This document shows positions 24,454 through 33,533 of a DNA stretch of 64,000 nt, piece after piece. The notes below the pieces were generated by a model. It saw only the letters and a list, made by a program, of their open reading frames with translations. It was not told the origin of the DNA and searched no databases. Both the position numbers and the translations under genes were made by a program. The stretch's first letter is position 1, and each line of letters opens with the position of its first letter. The stretch is from NCBI RefSeq assembly GCF_002139875.1, contig NZ_CP018793.1, positions 620,001 through 684,000 of the forward strand. The letters are read 5' to 3'. Origin of the DNA: Campylobacter vicugnae (GTDB lineage: Bacteria; Campylobacterota; Campylobacteria; Campylobacterales; Campylobacteraceae).

Positions 24454-25054
24454 TTAAAATCTTATCTATATCTTGACTGATTGTGTTGGTGCTTACTTCG
24501 CCTAGGTAGAATTTATTTTGCGTTGTTGTACCGCCTAGATTATCACTTAGATTTTGGTATTTGCCATCTTTTAATACTACTTTAAATGGGATTGAAAGGG
24601 CTCTATTATAGCCTATATCATTTAGAGCTTGATCTATAATCTTGCTATTTTCTTTTGAATTTGATATGAAGTAGTAGGCATTATATTTTTTACTAAAGTT
24701 TTCTAAAACATACTCATCGCTAACATCTTCAAAGTGTATAAGACCAATTATCATAAATTTATCTGCGTTTTTAAGCTGAAAATCCATTAAGTGAGGAGCC
24801 TCTTTTTGACAAGGAGCGCAATATGTCCCAAATATATCAAGCATTAAAATTTTATCGCTATCTTTGAGTTTAAAGCCATTTTCTGTGCGTATAATAGTAG
24901 CTTTGCTGCCAATTATACTAGTTAATTCTATCTCATCTCCAGTTTTATATAAATTTGATTGTGATGTTTGTGTGGCATTTGACTCATCATTGCTACATCC
25001 ACTAAGTGCTAAAAATATTGCTAAAAATATTGCTATAAATTTAATATTTTTCAT
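24443..25054 (-). CDS. TlpA-like thioredoxin-fold lipoprotein
   Basis: A predicted periplasmic lipoprotein of 203 residues. The signal peptide ends in the lipobox LSGC (Cys20). The thioredoxin-like domain has the redox motif CAPC at 79-82 in GTYCAPCQKEAPHL, which places it with TlpA/ResA-type disulfide reductases. The equivalent in C. jejuni also precedes clpS (Cj1106, from memory). The target thiols are unknown; cytochrome c maturation or envelope repair are possible. It has 11 bases of overlap with clpS. Confidence 0.88.
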   Translation of the reverse strand: MKNIKFIAIFLAIFLALSGCSNDESNATQTSQSNLYKTGDEIELTSIIGSKATIIRTENGFKLKDSDKILMLDIFGTYCAPCQKEAPHLMDFQLKNADKFMIIGLIHFEDVSDEYVLENFSKKYNAYYFISNSKENSKIIDQALNDIGYNRALSIPFKVVLKDGKYQNLSDNLGGTTTQNKFYLGEVSTNTISQDIDKILNAN

Positions 25055-25065
25055 ATCTTTCCTTT

Positions 25066-25521
25066 TTATATATATCTTTTTAGGGCAGCTCTAGCCTCTA
25101 GATTTGCTTGCTTAGCCTTAAGCGCTTCTCGTTTATCATGTAGATTTTTACCTTTTGCTAAGGCGATGTTTGCTTTAACTATATTTTTATTATTTAGATA
25201 TAGACTTAAGACAACTATGGTAAGACCATCAGTGCTTACTTTGCCTAGTAGCTTATCTATCTGTTTGCGATGCATAAGCAGCTTTCTAGGAGATCTCTCA
25301 TCTGGACGAAAGTGTGAGTGAGCAGTCTGAAGATGGCTAATATGAGCATTTAATAAAAATAGCTCGCCTCGAATGATTCTTACAAAGCTATCTTTTAAAT
25401 TTGCTCTACCAGCACGGAGTGCTTTGACTTCGCTGCCTTGTAAAATTATGCCAGCTTCAAAGCTTTCTATAATTGTATAATCATGAAATGCTTTTTTATT
25501 TTTTGCTAGATCTTTTCTCAT
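25066..25521 (-). CDS. smpB: SsrA-binding protein SmpB
   Basis: Binds tmRNA and guides it into stalled ribosomes for trans-translation. The 151 residues include the OB-fold phrases [20 protein letters not shown] and [18 protein letters not shown] near the N-terminus, [20 protein letters not shown] in the middle, and the basic tail [20 protein letters not shown] that becomes helical in the decoding centre. No ssrA gene is visible in this window. The next gene, the thioredoxin-like lipoprotein, starts 11 bases after its stop, so the two are likely co-transcribed. Confidence 0.96.
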   Translation of the reverse strand: MRKDLAKNKKAFHDYTIIESFEAGIILQGSEVKALRAGRANLKDSFVRIIRGELFLLNAHISHLQTAHSHFRPDERSPRKLLMHRKQIDKLLGKVSTDGLTIVVLSLYLNNKNIVKANIALAKGKNLHDKREALKAKQANLEARAALKRYI

Positions 25522-25582
25522 TTTGATACTTTTTATAGTTTGTAAGCTTAGGATTATAGCTAAATATTATGAATTTAGTCTA

Positions 25583-25611
25583 AATAAGAGTGCCTTTATA
25601 GCACTCTTATT
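25583..25611 (-). terminator. Hairpin terminator after aspB
   Basis: A perfect 11-bp stem (25583-25593 with 25601-25611, 7-base loop) begins two bases after the aspB stop on the minus strand. Its base is AT-rich, and the U tract after it is only moderate. It probably ends the long tRNA-Gly/flgA-to-aspB transcript and separates it from smpB. Confidence 0.75.
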
Positions 25612-25612
25612 G

Positions 25613-26785
25613 TTATTTTTTATAATTTTTGACAAACTCAGCTATGCGTTCAATACCACGCTTTAGACTATCTAAATCGCATGCAAAACTAACTCTAAAA
25701 TATCCATCCATACCAAATCCTACACCAGGAACTGTAGCTACTAGGCCTTTTTCTAAAAGCTCTTGACAAAATTTCATTGAGTCAGGCTCTACGTTTTTAC
25801 AGTTTATAAATAGATAAAATGCTCCATCTGGACATACTACACTTAGGTTTTCTATATCATTTATAGCTTTTACAGCATAATCTCTACGCTCTATAAATTT
25901 ACTTTTCATATACTCTATATCAGCATCAGCTTCTCCTAGTAGTGCTGGTATAGCGCCAGCTTGGACTATGCTTGAGATATTGCTTGTGCTTTGACTTTGT
26001 AGTTTTCTAAGGGCTTTATTTAGCTCATCGATACTACTTGCCATATATCCAAATCTCCATCCTGGCATTGCTCCACATTTGCTTAAACCATTTATTGTAA
26101 TTGTTCTTTTAAACATATCATCGCTAATTGCTGCAGCTGCTATAAACTCACCACTATATGTAAGTTTTTCATAAATTTCATCGCTAACTACTAAGATATC
26201 ACTACCTTCTAATACTTTGCCAATCTCTTCAAGTTCAGCTTTGCTATATACGCCACCGCATGGATTGCTTGGACTATTTAATACTATTGCTCTTGTTTTT
26301 GAAGTTATAGCAGATTTGATTTGGCTAGCTGTTAATTTAAATTTATTATCTTCACTTGTTTCAATGATAACTGGAGTACCACCGCAATATTTTACTATTT
26401 CAGGATAGCTTACCCAGTATGGAGATGGGATTATAATCTCATCGCCATGATTAATAATGCATGAAAATAGATTAAATAAAGAGTGTTTGGCACCTACATT
26501 TGTAATAATTTGATTTGGTTTGTAGTTTAGATTATTATCTCTTTTTAGCTTTATAGCAATAGCTTCTAAGACTTCAGGCGTACCAGGGACTGCGGTATAT
26601 TTACCACAGCCTTTATCCAAAGCTAATTTTACTGCATTTTTGATAACTTCTGGTGTATCAAAATCAGGCTCTCCAGCACTAAAGCTAATAACATCAAGCC
26701 CAGCAGCTTTCATCTCTTTAGCTTTTGAGCTAATTGCGATTGTAAGACTCTCGCTTAGAACTGAAATTCTTTTAGATAATAACAT
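25613..26785 (-). CDS. aspB: Aspartate aminotransferase family protein
   Basis: A fold-type I, PLP-dependent aminotransferase of 390 residues that interconverts aspartate and oxaloacetate. The PLP lysine is Lys236 in TINGLSKCGAMPGWRFGY, the carboxylate-binding region is LNSPSNPCGGVY (about 169-180), and VGFGMDGYFRVSF carries the C-terminal substrate Arg. It is the last gene of the run from flgA, beginning two bases after cysE. Some relatives also accept prephenate or aromatic substrates; this cannot be excluded. Confidence 0.9.
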   Translation of the reverse strand: MLLSKRISVLSESLTIAISSKAKEMKAAGLDVISFSAGEPDFDTPEVIKNAVKLALDKGCGKYTAVPGTPEVLEAIAIKLKRDNNLNYKPNQIITNVGAKHSLFNLFSCIINHGDEIIIPSPYWVSYPEIVKYCGGTPVIIETSEDNKFKLTASQIKSAITSKTRAIVLNSPSNPCGGVYSKAELEEIGKVLEGSDILVVSDEIYEKLTYSGEFIAAAAISDDMFKRTITINGLSKCGAMPGWRFGYMASSIDELNKALRKLQSQSTSNISSIVQAGAIPALLGEADADIEYMKSKFIERRDYAVKAINDIENLSVVCPDGAFYLFINCKNVEPDSMKFCQELLEKGLVATVPGVGFGMDGYFRVSFACDLDSLKRGIERIAEFVKNYKK

Positions 26786-26787
26786 TT

Positions 26788-27462
26788 TTACTCCTTTATT
26801 GATTTAATATACTCTTGATATTTTTTGTCTAATACTATTTTATCACTTCCTTGACATCCAAGATTTTCTATGCGATCTATTAGATAGATTAGCAATTCTT
26901 TTGTGATATCTGGCAGCTTATTGTGTTCAAATGGACGATTGTCACTGCTAATGCATTTAGCTGGAATTCCTACAGCTGTGGAGTGTGGTGGCACATCTTT
27001 TACTACAACTGAATTTGCACCAATTTTTGAGCCAGTTCCTATGGTGATATTGCCTAAAATTTTGGCTCCAGCACCGACAACTACGCCATTTTCTAATGTA
27101 GGATGGCGTTTGCCTTTATCTAGACTTACTCCGCCTAATGTAACTCCTTGATAAATCAAGCAATCATCGCCAACTATAGCTGTCTCACCAATTACTATTC
27201 CAGTAGCATGATCAATAAATACTCTTCTGCCAAGAACTGCTGCTGGGTGTAGATCAACTCTGGTTAAAAAATTACTAATTCCAGCAAGCATTCTAGCTAA
27301 TTTATGCCACTTTTTATTCCATAAAATATGGATAATTCTATGATTGGCTACTGCCCATACTCCAGGATAATTAAAGATAAGATCTATGCAGCTACGATAT
27401 GCTGGATCTTGTACTTTAGGCTGAGATAAATCCTCTTTAATAATTTGAAAAATACCCATCAT
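26788..27462 (-). CDS. cysE: Serine O-acetyltransferase CysE
   Basis: Makes O-acetylserine, the acceptor of sulfide in cysteine synthesis. An N-terminal helical domain (about 1-70, DPAYRSCIDLIFNYPGVWAV) precedes the left-handed beta helix with hexapeptide repeats. The catalytic His is in RVFIDHATGIVIGETAI, and GGVSLDKGKRHP forms the loop near the active site. At 224 residues it matches the shorter CysE form. Two ATGs are adjacent; the first overlaps the speA stop as TAATG. Confidence 0.95.
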   Translation of the reverse strand: MMGIFQIIKEDLSQPKVQDPAYRSCIDLIFNYPGVWAVANHRIIHILWNKKWHKLARMLAGISNFLTRVDLHPAAVLGRRVFIDHATGIVIGETAIVGDDCLIYQGVTLGGVSLDKGKRHPTLENGVVVGAGAKILGNITIGTGSKIGANSVVVKDVPPHSTAVGIPAKCISSDNRPFEHNKLPDITKELLIYLIDRIENLGCQGSDKIVLDKKYQEYIKSIKE

Positions 27463-29303
27463 TAGCCTATGGTTTTTAGATATCCATTATCGTTTAAGAA
27501 TAGATATAGTTCGCCTAGAATATGTTTTTTTTGTTTTTCATTTACTAGTGTTGAATTTTCTATTCGTTCATTTAAAGTATCTCTAATAGCATGTATATCA
27601 TAGTCTAAATCCTCTAATATATCCATGACAGATTGAGATTCTAAAATATTTTTTATCTCATAGTTGCCCTCTTCATTGATGATTATTGTAGCTTCAGTAG
27701 GGTGGGTAAATAGATTGTGTTTCATTCCAAGAACCTCTTGATATGCACCAACAAGGAAAAATCCTAAAAAATAATCCTCTTTTTCTAAATCAACATCATG
27801 CAAGAATAGCGGATTTTTGGTCGCATCAAAGCTAATTTCACCATCGCTATCACAAGTAATATCCCAAATAGATGCTGATAGGGTAGGGCGTTCATCTAAT
27901 CTATCAAGTGGCATTACAGGGAAGTTTTGTCCAAGTCCCCAAAAATCAGGCAAGCTTTGGAACATTGAAAAATTAACCAAATATCTCTCTTGTACCTCTT
28001 CTTGAATTTTTAAAAGCTCTGCATAATTTTGTTTATTTCCTAAAAGCGAGATCGCTTTTTTCATAATTAAATGGACCAAAATTTCACTATTTGATCTATC
28101 TTGTAAATCTACATAACCTAAATCAAATAGAGTAAGAACGCTCTCCATATGATCGATTGCATCGTGGAGATACTCTATGGCATTGCTTGGCTTTATACTT
28201 CTATATAGGTCGTGCAATTCACTAATTAGTGGAGGATTATTCTCTTTTAATATTAGTTTTTCTTCTGTATATTCTTGACTAAATAGCTCAAGTACAGGAG
28301 CTACTAATACAGCGTGAGATGCAGCTATATATCTGCCACTTTCTATAAATATATCAGGTTCAATCTCATTTTTTTGATTAGCAATGCTTTTTAGTAAAAA
28401 CACAACATCATTTGCATACTCTTTAAGTGTGTAATTCCTACTTGGATTATCTTTAAATTGTGAATACTCAATAGCCAAACCGCCGCCTAAATTTATAGCT
28501 TTTAGAGATTTTGCTCCCATTTTACGAAGCTCTGCGTAAATATTTCCTGCTTCTATAAGAGCTTTTTTGAGTGGATGAATTTCATTTATTTGACTTCCAA
28601 TATGAAAGTGAATCATAGTAAATTGCTCAATTAGGTTATTTTCTTTTAGTAAATTTACTGCCTCAATTAGCTCTGTAGATGTAAGTCCAAATTTAGAGTT
28701 TATACCGCCACTTTTTGCCCATACGCCTGTACCACTGCTATGGAGTCGAATTCTAAGGCCAATATTTGGCTTTGGTTTAAATCTCTCTTTGGCAGTAGAG
28801 ATAATTGATTTTAATTCATTTAATCCCTCTATTGTAAGAGTGATATTGTGTCCCATCTCAGCAGCGATAAAACCAATATCAATTAGCTCATTATCTTTAA
28901 ATCCATTGACAGTAATTGGTGCGCCATAATTGTTATACGCCATAGCTAGCAGTAACTCAGCTTTTGAACCAGCCTCTAATCCATACCCATAGCTTTCTCC
29001 AATTTTAACTAAATTTTCTACAAATCCTGGATATTGATTTACCTTTAATGGATATACAGCATTAAAGTTACCACTATAGCCAAATTCTTTTTTAGCTCTT
29101 TCAAAACTTGAATATACTTGTACAATTTGCTTTTTAATAAGATGAGGAAATCTAAGTAGCAAAGGTCCCCTATATCCATCATTTCTAATATCTTTAACTA
29201 TATCAATTAAAGCTGGTTTTAGGTCGCTATTTAAGCACGCCTTACCGCTATCTATGATAAAATTTGAATCCCCCCAAAGGCTTAATCCATAGTCGTTTGT
29301 CAT
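27462..29303 (-). CDS. speA: Biosynthetic arginine decarboxylase SpeA
   Basis: A PLP-dependent fold-type III decarboxylase that turns arginine into agmatine for polyamine synthesis. The PLP lysine is Lys87 in NAVYPLKVNQYPG, typical for this family. Further landmarks are GSQINEIHPLKKALIEAG with the phosphate-binding region, LGGGLAIEY, and FIESGRYIAASHAVLV. The 613 residues compare with about 630-660 in enterics. It overlaps hisS by four bases and cysE by one. A run of six G (codons 10-12) is too short to expect phase variation. Confidence 0.95.
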   Translation of the reverse strand: MTNDYGLSLWGDSNFIIDSGKACLNSDLKPALIDIVKDIRNDGYRGPLLLRFPHLIKKQIVQVYSSFERAKKEFGYSGNFNAVYPLKVNQYPGFVENLVKIGESYGYGLEAGSKAELLLAMAYNNYGAPITVNGFKDNELIDIGFIAAEMGHNITLTIEGLNELKSIISTAKERFKPKPNIGLRIRLHSSGTGVWAKSGGINSKFGLTSTELIEAVNLLKENNLIEQFTMIHFHIGSQINEIHPLKKALIEAGNIYAELRKMGAKSLKAINLGGGLAIEYSQFKDNPSRNYTLKEYANDVVFLLKSIANQKNEIEPDIFIESGRYIAASHAVLVAPVLELFSQEYTEEKLILKENNPPLISELHDLYRSIKPSNAIEYLHDAIDHMESVLTLFDLGYVDLQDRSNSEILVHLIMKKAISLLGNKQNYAELLKIQEEVQERYLVNFSMFQSLPDFWGLGQNFPVMPLDRLDERPTLSASIWDITCDSDGEISFDATKNPLFLHDVDLEKEDYFLGFFLVGAYQEVLGMKHNLFTHPTEATIIINEEGNYEIKNILESQSVMDILEDLDYDIHAIRDTLNERIENSTLVNEKQKKHILGELYLFLNDNGYLKTIG

Positions 29304-30529
29304 ATCTCACTCTCCAAATTTGCTATAGATATTCTTTTTTCATCTTTATTATTTAAATTTTTATACCAAATTTGATTTTGGCTAAATTCATCTTCTCCAA
29401 GGCATAAAAATATCTCAAACCCCTTTTTATCAGCAATATTTAGGTGTTTATTTGGGCTTTTTGCCTCATATGATATTTCGGTTTTATAATTTTTTCTTAG
29501 CATTTTACCTATTTTATAGATTTCATCAATTAAATTTGAATTTAATGCACAGATATAGATTCCTTGTCGTTTTGTCTCTTTTTGTTGTTGGCGAAGTATC
29601 TCCATGATTCTTTCTATGCCCATCGCCCAACCTACTGCTGGAGTAGATTTGCCTCCTAGATATTCACAAAGTTTATCATATCTGCCGCCACCTGCTACTG
29701 CACTTTGTGAGCCAATATCATTGCTAACAAACTCAAAGGCAGTTTTGCAGTAATAATCTAAACCTCGCACTAGCTTTGGATCGATTTGAAAATCAACTTG
29801 ATTTGCTTTTAGAATTTCTTGAAGTTTATTAAAATCATCATTACAAATTTGATTTAGATTATCTGTAATTAATGGTGCATTTTGTAGTATATTTTGGCAG
29901 TTTTCATTTTTGCAATCAAGAATTCTAATTGGATTTGTTTGAAGTCTTCTTAGGCAGTCTTGGCATAGATTTTCTGTATTGTTTTGAACAAATTTAATCA
30001 ACTTATCTTTATAGATTGGCATACATTGAGTATCTCCTAAAGAGTTAATTTTAAGAGTAGTTTTAATACCTAAAGTGTTTAAAATTTCATTTAACATTAA
30101 AATTACAGATGCATCTTCATACACGCTTGCCTCGCCAAAACACTCCACGCCAAATTGATGAAATTCTCTTAAACGGCCACGCTGAGGACGCTCATATCTA
30201 AACATACTGCCGTGATAAAAGTATCTTCTAACTCCACCAGCTCTATCAAACTTATTCTCTATAAATGCTCTTACTACTCCAGCAGTTCCTTCTGGACGAA
30301 GACAGACATCATTGCCACCTTTGTCTATAAATTGATACATCTCTTTACCGACAATATCGCTACTTTGTCCAACACTTCTTTTAAATAGGGCTGTTTCTTC
30401 TAGTTTTGGTACCTCGCAAAATTCATATCCATAATTTTTAACTACTTTTTCGCAAGTATCAATTATAAATTTATATAGTTTTCCATCATTTTCAAGCAGA
30501 TCTTTCATACCGCGAAGAGCATTTATCAT
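29300..30529 (-). CDS. hisS: Histidyl-tRNA synthetase
   Basis: Charges tRNA-His. Class II synthetase motifs are visible: motif 2 in RYFYHGSMFRYERPQRGRLR with EFHQFGVE, the histidine-specific LVRGLDYYCKTAFEF, and motif 3 in GWAMGIERIME. The C-terminal anticodon-binding domain follows (about 320-409). All catalytic residues are present, so this is a real synthetase and not the HisZ paralogue that short HisG needs. It is coupled by ATGA overlaps to speA and tmk. Confidence 0.95.
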   Translation of the reverse strand: MINALRGMKDLLENDGKLYKFIIDTCEKVVKNYGYEFCEVPKLEETALFKRSVGQSSDIVGKEMYQFIDKGGNDVCLRPEGTAGVVRAFIENKFDRAGGVRRYFYHGSMFRYERPQRGRLREFHQFGVECFGEASVYEDASVILMLNEILNTLGIKTTLKINSLGDTQCMPIYKDKLIKFVQNNTENLCQDCLRRLQTNPIRILDCKNENCQNILQNAPLITDNLNQICNDDFNKLQEILKANQVDFQIDPKLVRGLDYYCKTAFEFVSNDIGSQSAVAGGGRYDKLCEYLGGKSTPAVGWAMGIERIMEILRQQQKETKRQGIYICALNSNLIDEIYKIGKMLRKNYKTEISYEAKSPNKHLNIADKKGFEIFLCLGEDEFSQNQIWYKNLNNKDEKRISIANLESEI

Positions 30530-31104
30530 ATAAATTTCCTTATTTTTTCTTGTATAACTTCTGGATTTAGCGATGCATCTACTTCTAATACATCAAATTT
30601 TAAATCGGCCAGTATTATACTCATAAATCCTTGAACTCTCATTAAATACTCAATTCCACGATTTTCAATATCATCACTTTGGCCTCTGCTAAAGAGTCTT
30701 TGGCGGATTAAATTCTCATCTGCTTTTAAAAATACAAACTTATCTCCAAAGTCTGAGCAAAGGGCGAATTTATTTAGTTCTATTAAGGTTTTGATATCTA
30801 AATTATCATCATTTGCCATGGCGTATGAAAGACCAGATACAAAACTTCTATCGCTTAAAATTAAATTTCCATAATTGGGCTTTAAAACTTTTTCATAGTG
30901 TTCAGCTCTATCAGCTAAAAATAGAAGAATCTCAGCCCTTTGCGATATTTTGCTTGCATTATTTATAAGATACTCTCTAATCATCAATCCAAGCTCTGTG
31001 CCACCTGGTTCTTTAGTTATTATAGCATCTTTGTAAATTTCTTTTAGCATATTTATTTGAGTGGATTTACCAACCCCATCAACACCTTCAAAGTTAATTA
31101 GCAT
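30526..31104 (-). CDS. tmk: Thymidylate kinase
   Basis: Phosphorylates dTMP to dTDP. The P-loop is FEGVDGVGKST (residues 4-14), the DRS motif is LSDRSFVSGLSYAM (about 83-96), and the LID region is RLFSRGQSDDIENRG. At 192 residues it is a typical short bacterial Tmk. It overlaps coaD by 11 bases upstream and hisS by four bases downstream, in the same order I recall from C. jejuni. Confidence 0.95.
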   Translation of the reverse strand: MLINFEGVDGVGKSTQINMLKEIYKDAIITKEPGGTELGLMIREYLINNASKISQRAEILLFLADRAEHYEKVLKPNYGNLILSDRSFVSGLSYAMANDDNLDIKTLIELNKFALCSDFGDKFVFLKADENLIRQRLFSRGQSDDIENRGIEYLMRVQGFMSIILADLKFDVLEVDASLNPEVIQEKIRKFI

Positions 31105-31573
31105 ACTCTTCCTTTATTTTTTGATAAACTTGCTTTGGTACAAGTGAGCTAATATCGCCATTATGGCGCAAAACCGATCTGACAATTGAGCTTGATATGA
31201 AGGCATTTTTAAGACTTGGCATAAAATATACTGTCTCAAATTGACTCCATAAAGAGGCATTAGCATAACCAATTTGTAGCTCATACTCAAAATCACTTAC
31301 TGCCCTTAAGCCACGCACTACTGTATTAATATTTTGTGATTTAGCAAAATCAACTAAGAGATTATCAAATCCAATAACCTCTACACTAAGTAGATCTTTT
31401 GTAGCTAATTTAGCTAGTTCAATCCGTTTATGATAATCAAAATATGGAGTTTTAGACTCATTTAGTGCGACTGCTACTATTACTTTATCAAAGACATTAC
31501 TAGCACGCCTAATAACATCTAGATGACCATTAGTGATAGGATCAAAGGTTCCTGGATATATGCATGATTTCAT
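31094..31573 (-). CDS. coaD: Phosphopantetheine adenylyltransferase CoaD
   Basis: Transfers an AMP unit to 4'-phosphopantetheine in CoA synthesis. The nucleotidyltransferase signature is YPGTFDPITNGHLDVIRRA (residues 6-24), containing T/HxGH. The phosphopantetheine pocket residues RGLRAVSDFEYELQ and the ISSSIVR motif near residue 128 are present. The 159 residues are normal. The next gene upstream, flgA, ends nine bases before its start. C. jejuni carries a ubiX-type gene between them (from memory), absent here. Confidence 0.96.
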   Translation of the reverse strand: MKSCIYPGTFDPITNGHLDVIRRASNVFDKVIVAVALNESKTPYFDYHKRIELAKLATKDLLSVEVIGFDNLLVDFAKSQNINTVVRGLRAVSDFEYELQIGYANASLWSQFETVYFMPSLKNAFISSSIVRSVLRHNGDISSLVPKQVYQKIKEEYAN

Positions 31574-31582
31574 TATTTACCT

Positions 31583-32227
31583 CTATTTTATTATGGCTTG
31601 ATTTTTACTAATTACTTGAGCTTTTAGTGTTTGATTATTTTGGTTTTTTACACTAATAATCTGTCCGATATTTCCATCATCAAGAGCTGTAACAATTATC
31701 TCAACTTTAAGAGAGCCATCATTTATTATGGCTGTGATTTTATCACCTTTTTTTATATCGCTTAGAGTTTTAAACTGGCGATTAGTTAATATTTTGCCGC
31801 GTTTTACCTTGCTTTTTGTGATTAATTGATATTTTGGAAAATGAGTTAAGGATTGCTTATCATAATCGCTAAAACTTACACTTTTTTGTTCAAAATCTCC
31901 TAAATTTAAAATATGATTTCTATTTATATCTCTTGAAGAGATTAATACTAAAAACTTAAAATCAATTTTAAATTTAAAAAATATGCTTTTGCTAGTAGAG
32001 TTTGGCGTAGTATATACGGCTCTAAATGTTCCGCCATTATCATGTAAACTAAGCAATATAATATCTTTTAGCTTAAATTTATTAAAATCATCTGGAAATT
32101 CATCTGGTTTGTCAATATTAATTGAGTTAATTATTGCAGATGGATACTCGCTCATAATAGTTTTATGGAGTTGATCTACAAGTGAATTACTAAAAAGTGG
32201 AACAAAAAGTATAAGAAGTAAAAATAT
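31583..32227 (-). CDS. flgA: Flagellar P-ring chaperone FlgA (start codon unclear)
   Basis: A periplasmic chaperone for P-ring assembly with a C-terminal SAF domain; VLISSRDINRNHILNLGDFE and KSKVKRGKILTNRQFKTLSD fit FlgA, and KAQVISKNQAIIK is a typical end. The signal peptide core (FLLLILFVPLFSNSL) begins immediately after the tRNA-Gly gene, and no ATG, GTG or TTG exists in frame between the tRNA and residue 25 or so. The first codon after the tRNA discriminator is ATA (32225-32227), sharing the A of the encoded CCA. An ATG at 32332 is in frame through the tRNA but lies upstream of the -10 box. I give the 3' end with confidence; the 5' end is a best guess. Confidence 0.75.
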   Translation of the reverse strand: MFLLLILFVPLFSNSLVDQLHKTIMSEYPSAIINSINIDKPDEFPDDFNKFKLKDIILLSLHDNGGTFRAVYTTPNSTSKSIFFKFKIDFKFLVLISSRDINRNHILNLGDFEQKSVSFSDYDKQSLTHFPKYQLITKSKVKRGKILTNRQFKTLSDIKKGDKITAIINDGSLKVEIIVTALDDGNIGQIISVKNQNNQTLKAQVISKNQAIIK

Positions 32228-32301
32228 GGAGCGGGAAACGAGATTCGAACTCGCGACCCCAACCTTGGCAAGGTTGTGCTCTACCCCTGAGCTATTCCCG
32301 C
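32227..32301 (-). tRNA. glyT: tRNA-Gly(GCC)
   Basis: A 75-nt cloverleaf on the minus strand. The acceptor arms GCGGGAA and TTCCCGC pair fully, then discriminator T and an encoded CCA follow. The D arm (AGCTCAGGGGTAGAGC), the anticodon stem with CCTTGCCAAGG giving anticodon GCC, and the T arm with GTTCGAATC are all canonical. It has its own strong promoter and is followed without a gap by flgA. Confidence 0.97.
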
Positions 32302-32322
32302 GTCTTGTTAAATTGAGTTGGA

Positions 32323-32351
32323 ATAATACCATATTTTTACCTACTTGTCAA
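32323..32351 (-). promoter_or_regulatory. Sigma-70 promoter of tRNA-Gly and flgA
   Basis: TTGACA (32346-32351) and TATTAT (32323-32328) are separated by exactly 17 bases on the minus strand, an unusually complete -35/-10 promoter for this AT-rich genome. It overlaps the 3' end of moeA. Transcription should start about 32316, some 15 bases before the mature tRNA. Confidence 0.85.
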
Positions 32352-33526
32352 GAAATTTTGTAAATTTTTATCTCTTGATTATCGCAAATACCATTTTGAC
32401 CAACATCGGAGATGTATATGTAATTTGATAAAGATATAGGCTTAATCATTGAAGGGCTATAAATATTATTATTTGTTGCTCTAAATTCACCATTTTCTGC
32501 TGTACCAATTACAATATTTGCTCTACTAGCTTTAAATTTTAAATTGCCTTTAAATTTGGCAATTTGAGATTCAAGCATATAATCGCTATGACCTGCTAAT
32601 TTTTTAAGATATGGCAAAACTGCAATATAAACAGCTAAAAGACAAGACATCGGATTGCCCGGTAGGACAAAGATTAATTTAGAGCCTTTTTTATAGCATT
32701 TAGTAGGTTTGGTAGGGCGAACATCAATAGAGTCAAATAAGATCTCAAAGCCAAGCATATTTAAAACCTGATTCATATAATCAGCCTCACCCTTACTAGC
32801 ACCTCCACTTGTAATGATAATATCATAATCATTGGAATTTTCAATAGCATCTTTTATAGATGAAATTTCATCTTTTAAAATCCCTTTATATTCACTTTTA
32901 AAGCCATGTTGATTAAGGGCTGAGATGATACCAAAGCCATTTGCATTATATATAGATAGATTATCGCACTCATCCCATGGTTCATTGATCTCATTGCCGC
33001 TACTAAAAATAGCTATTTTGGGCTCTTTAATTACCTCGATATAACTAATACCTTGAGTAGCTAATAGCATTATATTAGCAGGGGTTAGTTTGGAGTTTTT
33101 ACTTAGTAGGAGTTCTCCAGATTTTATCTCTTCGCCTTTAATTTTTTTGGCATTGTTTTGTGGTGTATCTAGTGGAACGATTAGATTACCGTTATTGTCA
33201 AACTGTTCGTTTTCAATCATTACAACTGTATCAGCACCATCTGGAAAAATAGCACCAGTCATAATCTTATAGCATTCATTTGTAGCAATTTTATAGCTAG
33301 ATTTATCACCGGCTAAGATAACTCCTTTTATCTTAAGTGGATTATTTATATCAGCATAAGCAAAAGCATATCCATCAAGTGCGGAGTTGTCAAAAGCTGG
33401 CAAGGATCTATTAGCTATAATATCTTTGGCTAAAATCCTACCAACAGCACTGCTAAGTGGTAAAATTTCGCTTTTGTTTAGTGGCTCAATTGTGCTAGCT
33501 AGGTTAAATACTTCATCAACTCTCAT
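32348..33526 (-). CDS. moeA: Molybdopterin molybdenumtransferase MoeA
   Basis: Inserts molybdenum into molybdopterin. The four-domain MoeA layout is visible: N-terminal RSLPAFDNSALDGYA (about 41-55), ECYKIMTGAIFPDGADTVVM, the MoCF-like domain with IFSSGNEI and IITSGGASKGEADY, and PTKPTKCYKKG with LPGNPMSCL. A short C-terminal beta domain follows. The 392 residues are normal. It starts seven bases after murA, as I recall for Cj0857c-Cj0858c. Confidence 0.94.
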   Translation of the reverse strand: MRVDEVFNLASTIEPLNKSEILPLSSAVGRILAKDIIANRSLPAFDNSALDGYAFAYADINNPLKIKGVILAGDKSSYKIATNECYKIMTGAIFPDGADTVVMIENEQFDNNGNLIVPLDTPQNNAKKIKGEEIKSGELLLSKNSKLTPANIMLLATQGISYIEVIKEPKIAIFSSGNEINEPWDECDNLSIYNANGFGIISALNQHGFKSEYKGILKDEISSIKDAIENSNDYDIIITSGGASKGEADYMNQVLNMLGFEILFDSIDVRPTKPTKCYKKGSKLIFVLPGNPMSCLLAVYIAVLPYLKKLAGHSDYMLESQIAKFKGNLKFKASRANIVIGTAENGEFRATNNNIYSPSMIKPISLSNYIYISDVGQNGICDNQEIKIYKIS

Positions 33527-33533
33527 AACTTAC

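Noticed and set aside
29265-29280. Phase-variable poly-G tract in speA
   Set aside because: Only six G; Campylobacter contingency tracts are usually eight or more, and the gene is housekeeping.
31583-32332. flgA as a 249-residue protein starting at ATG 32332
   Set aside because: Residues 11-36 would be a translation of the tRNA-Gly gene, and the ATG lies between the -35 and -10 boxes of the tRNA promoter, so it is not in that transcript.
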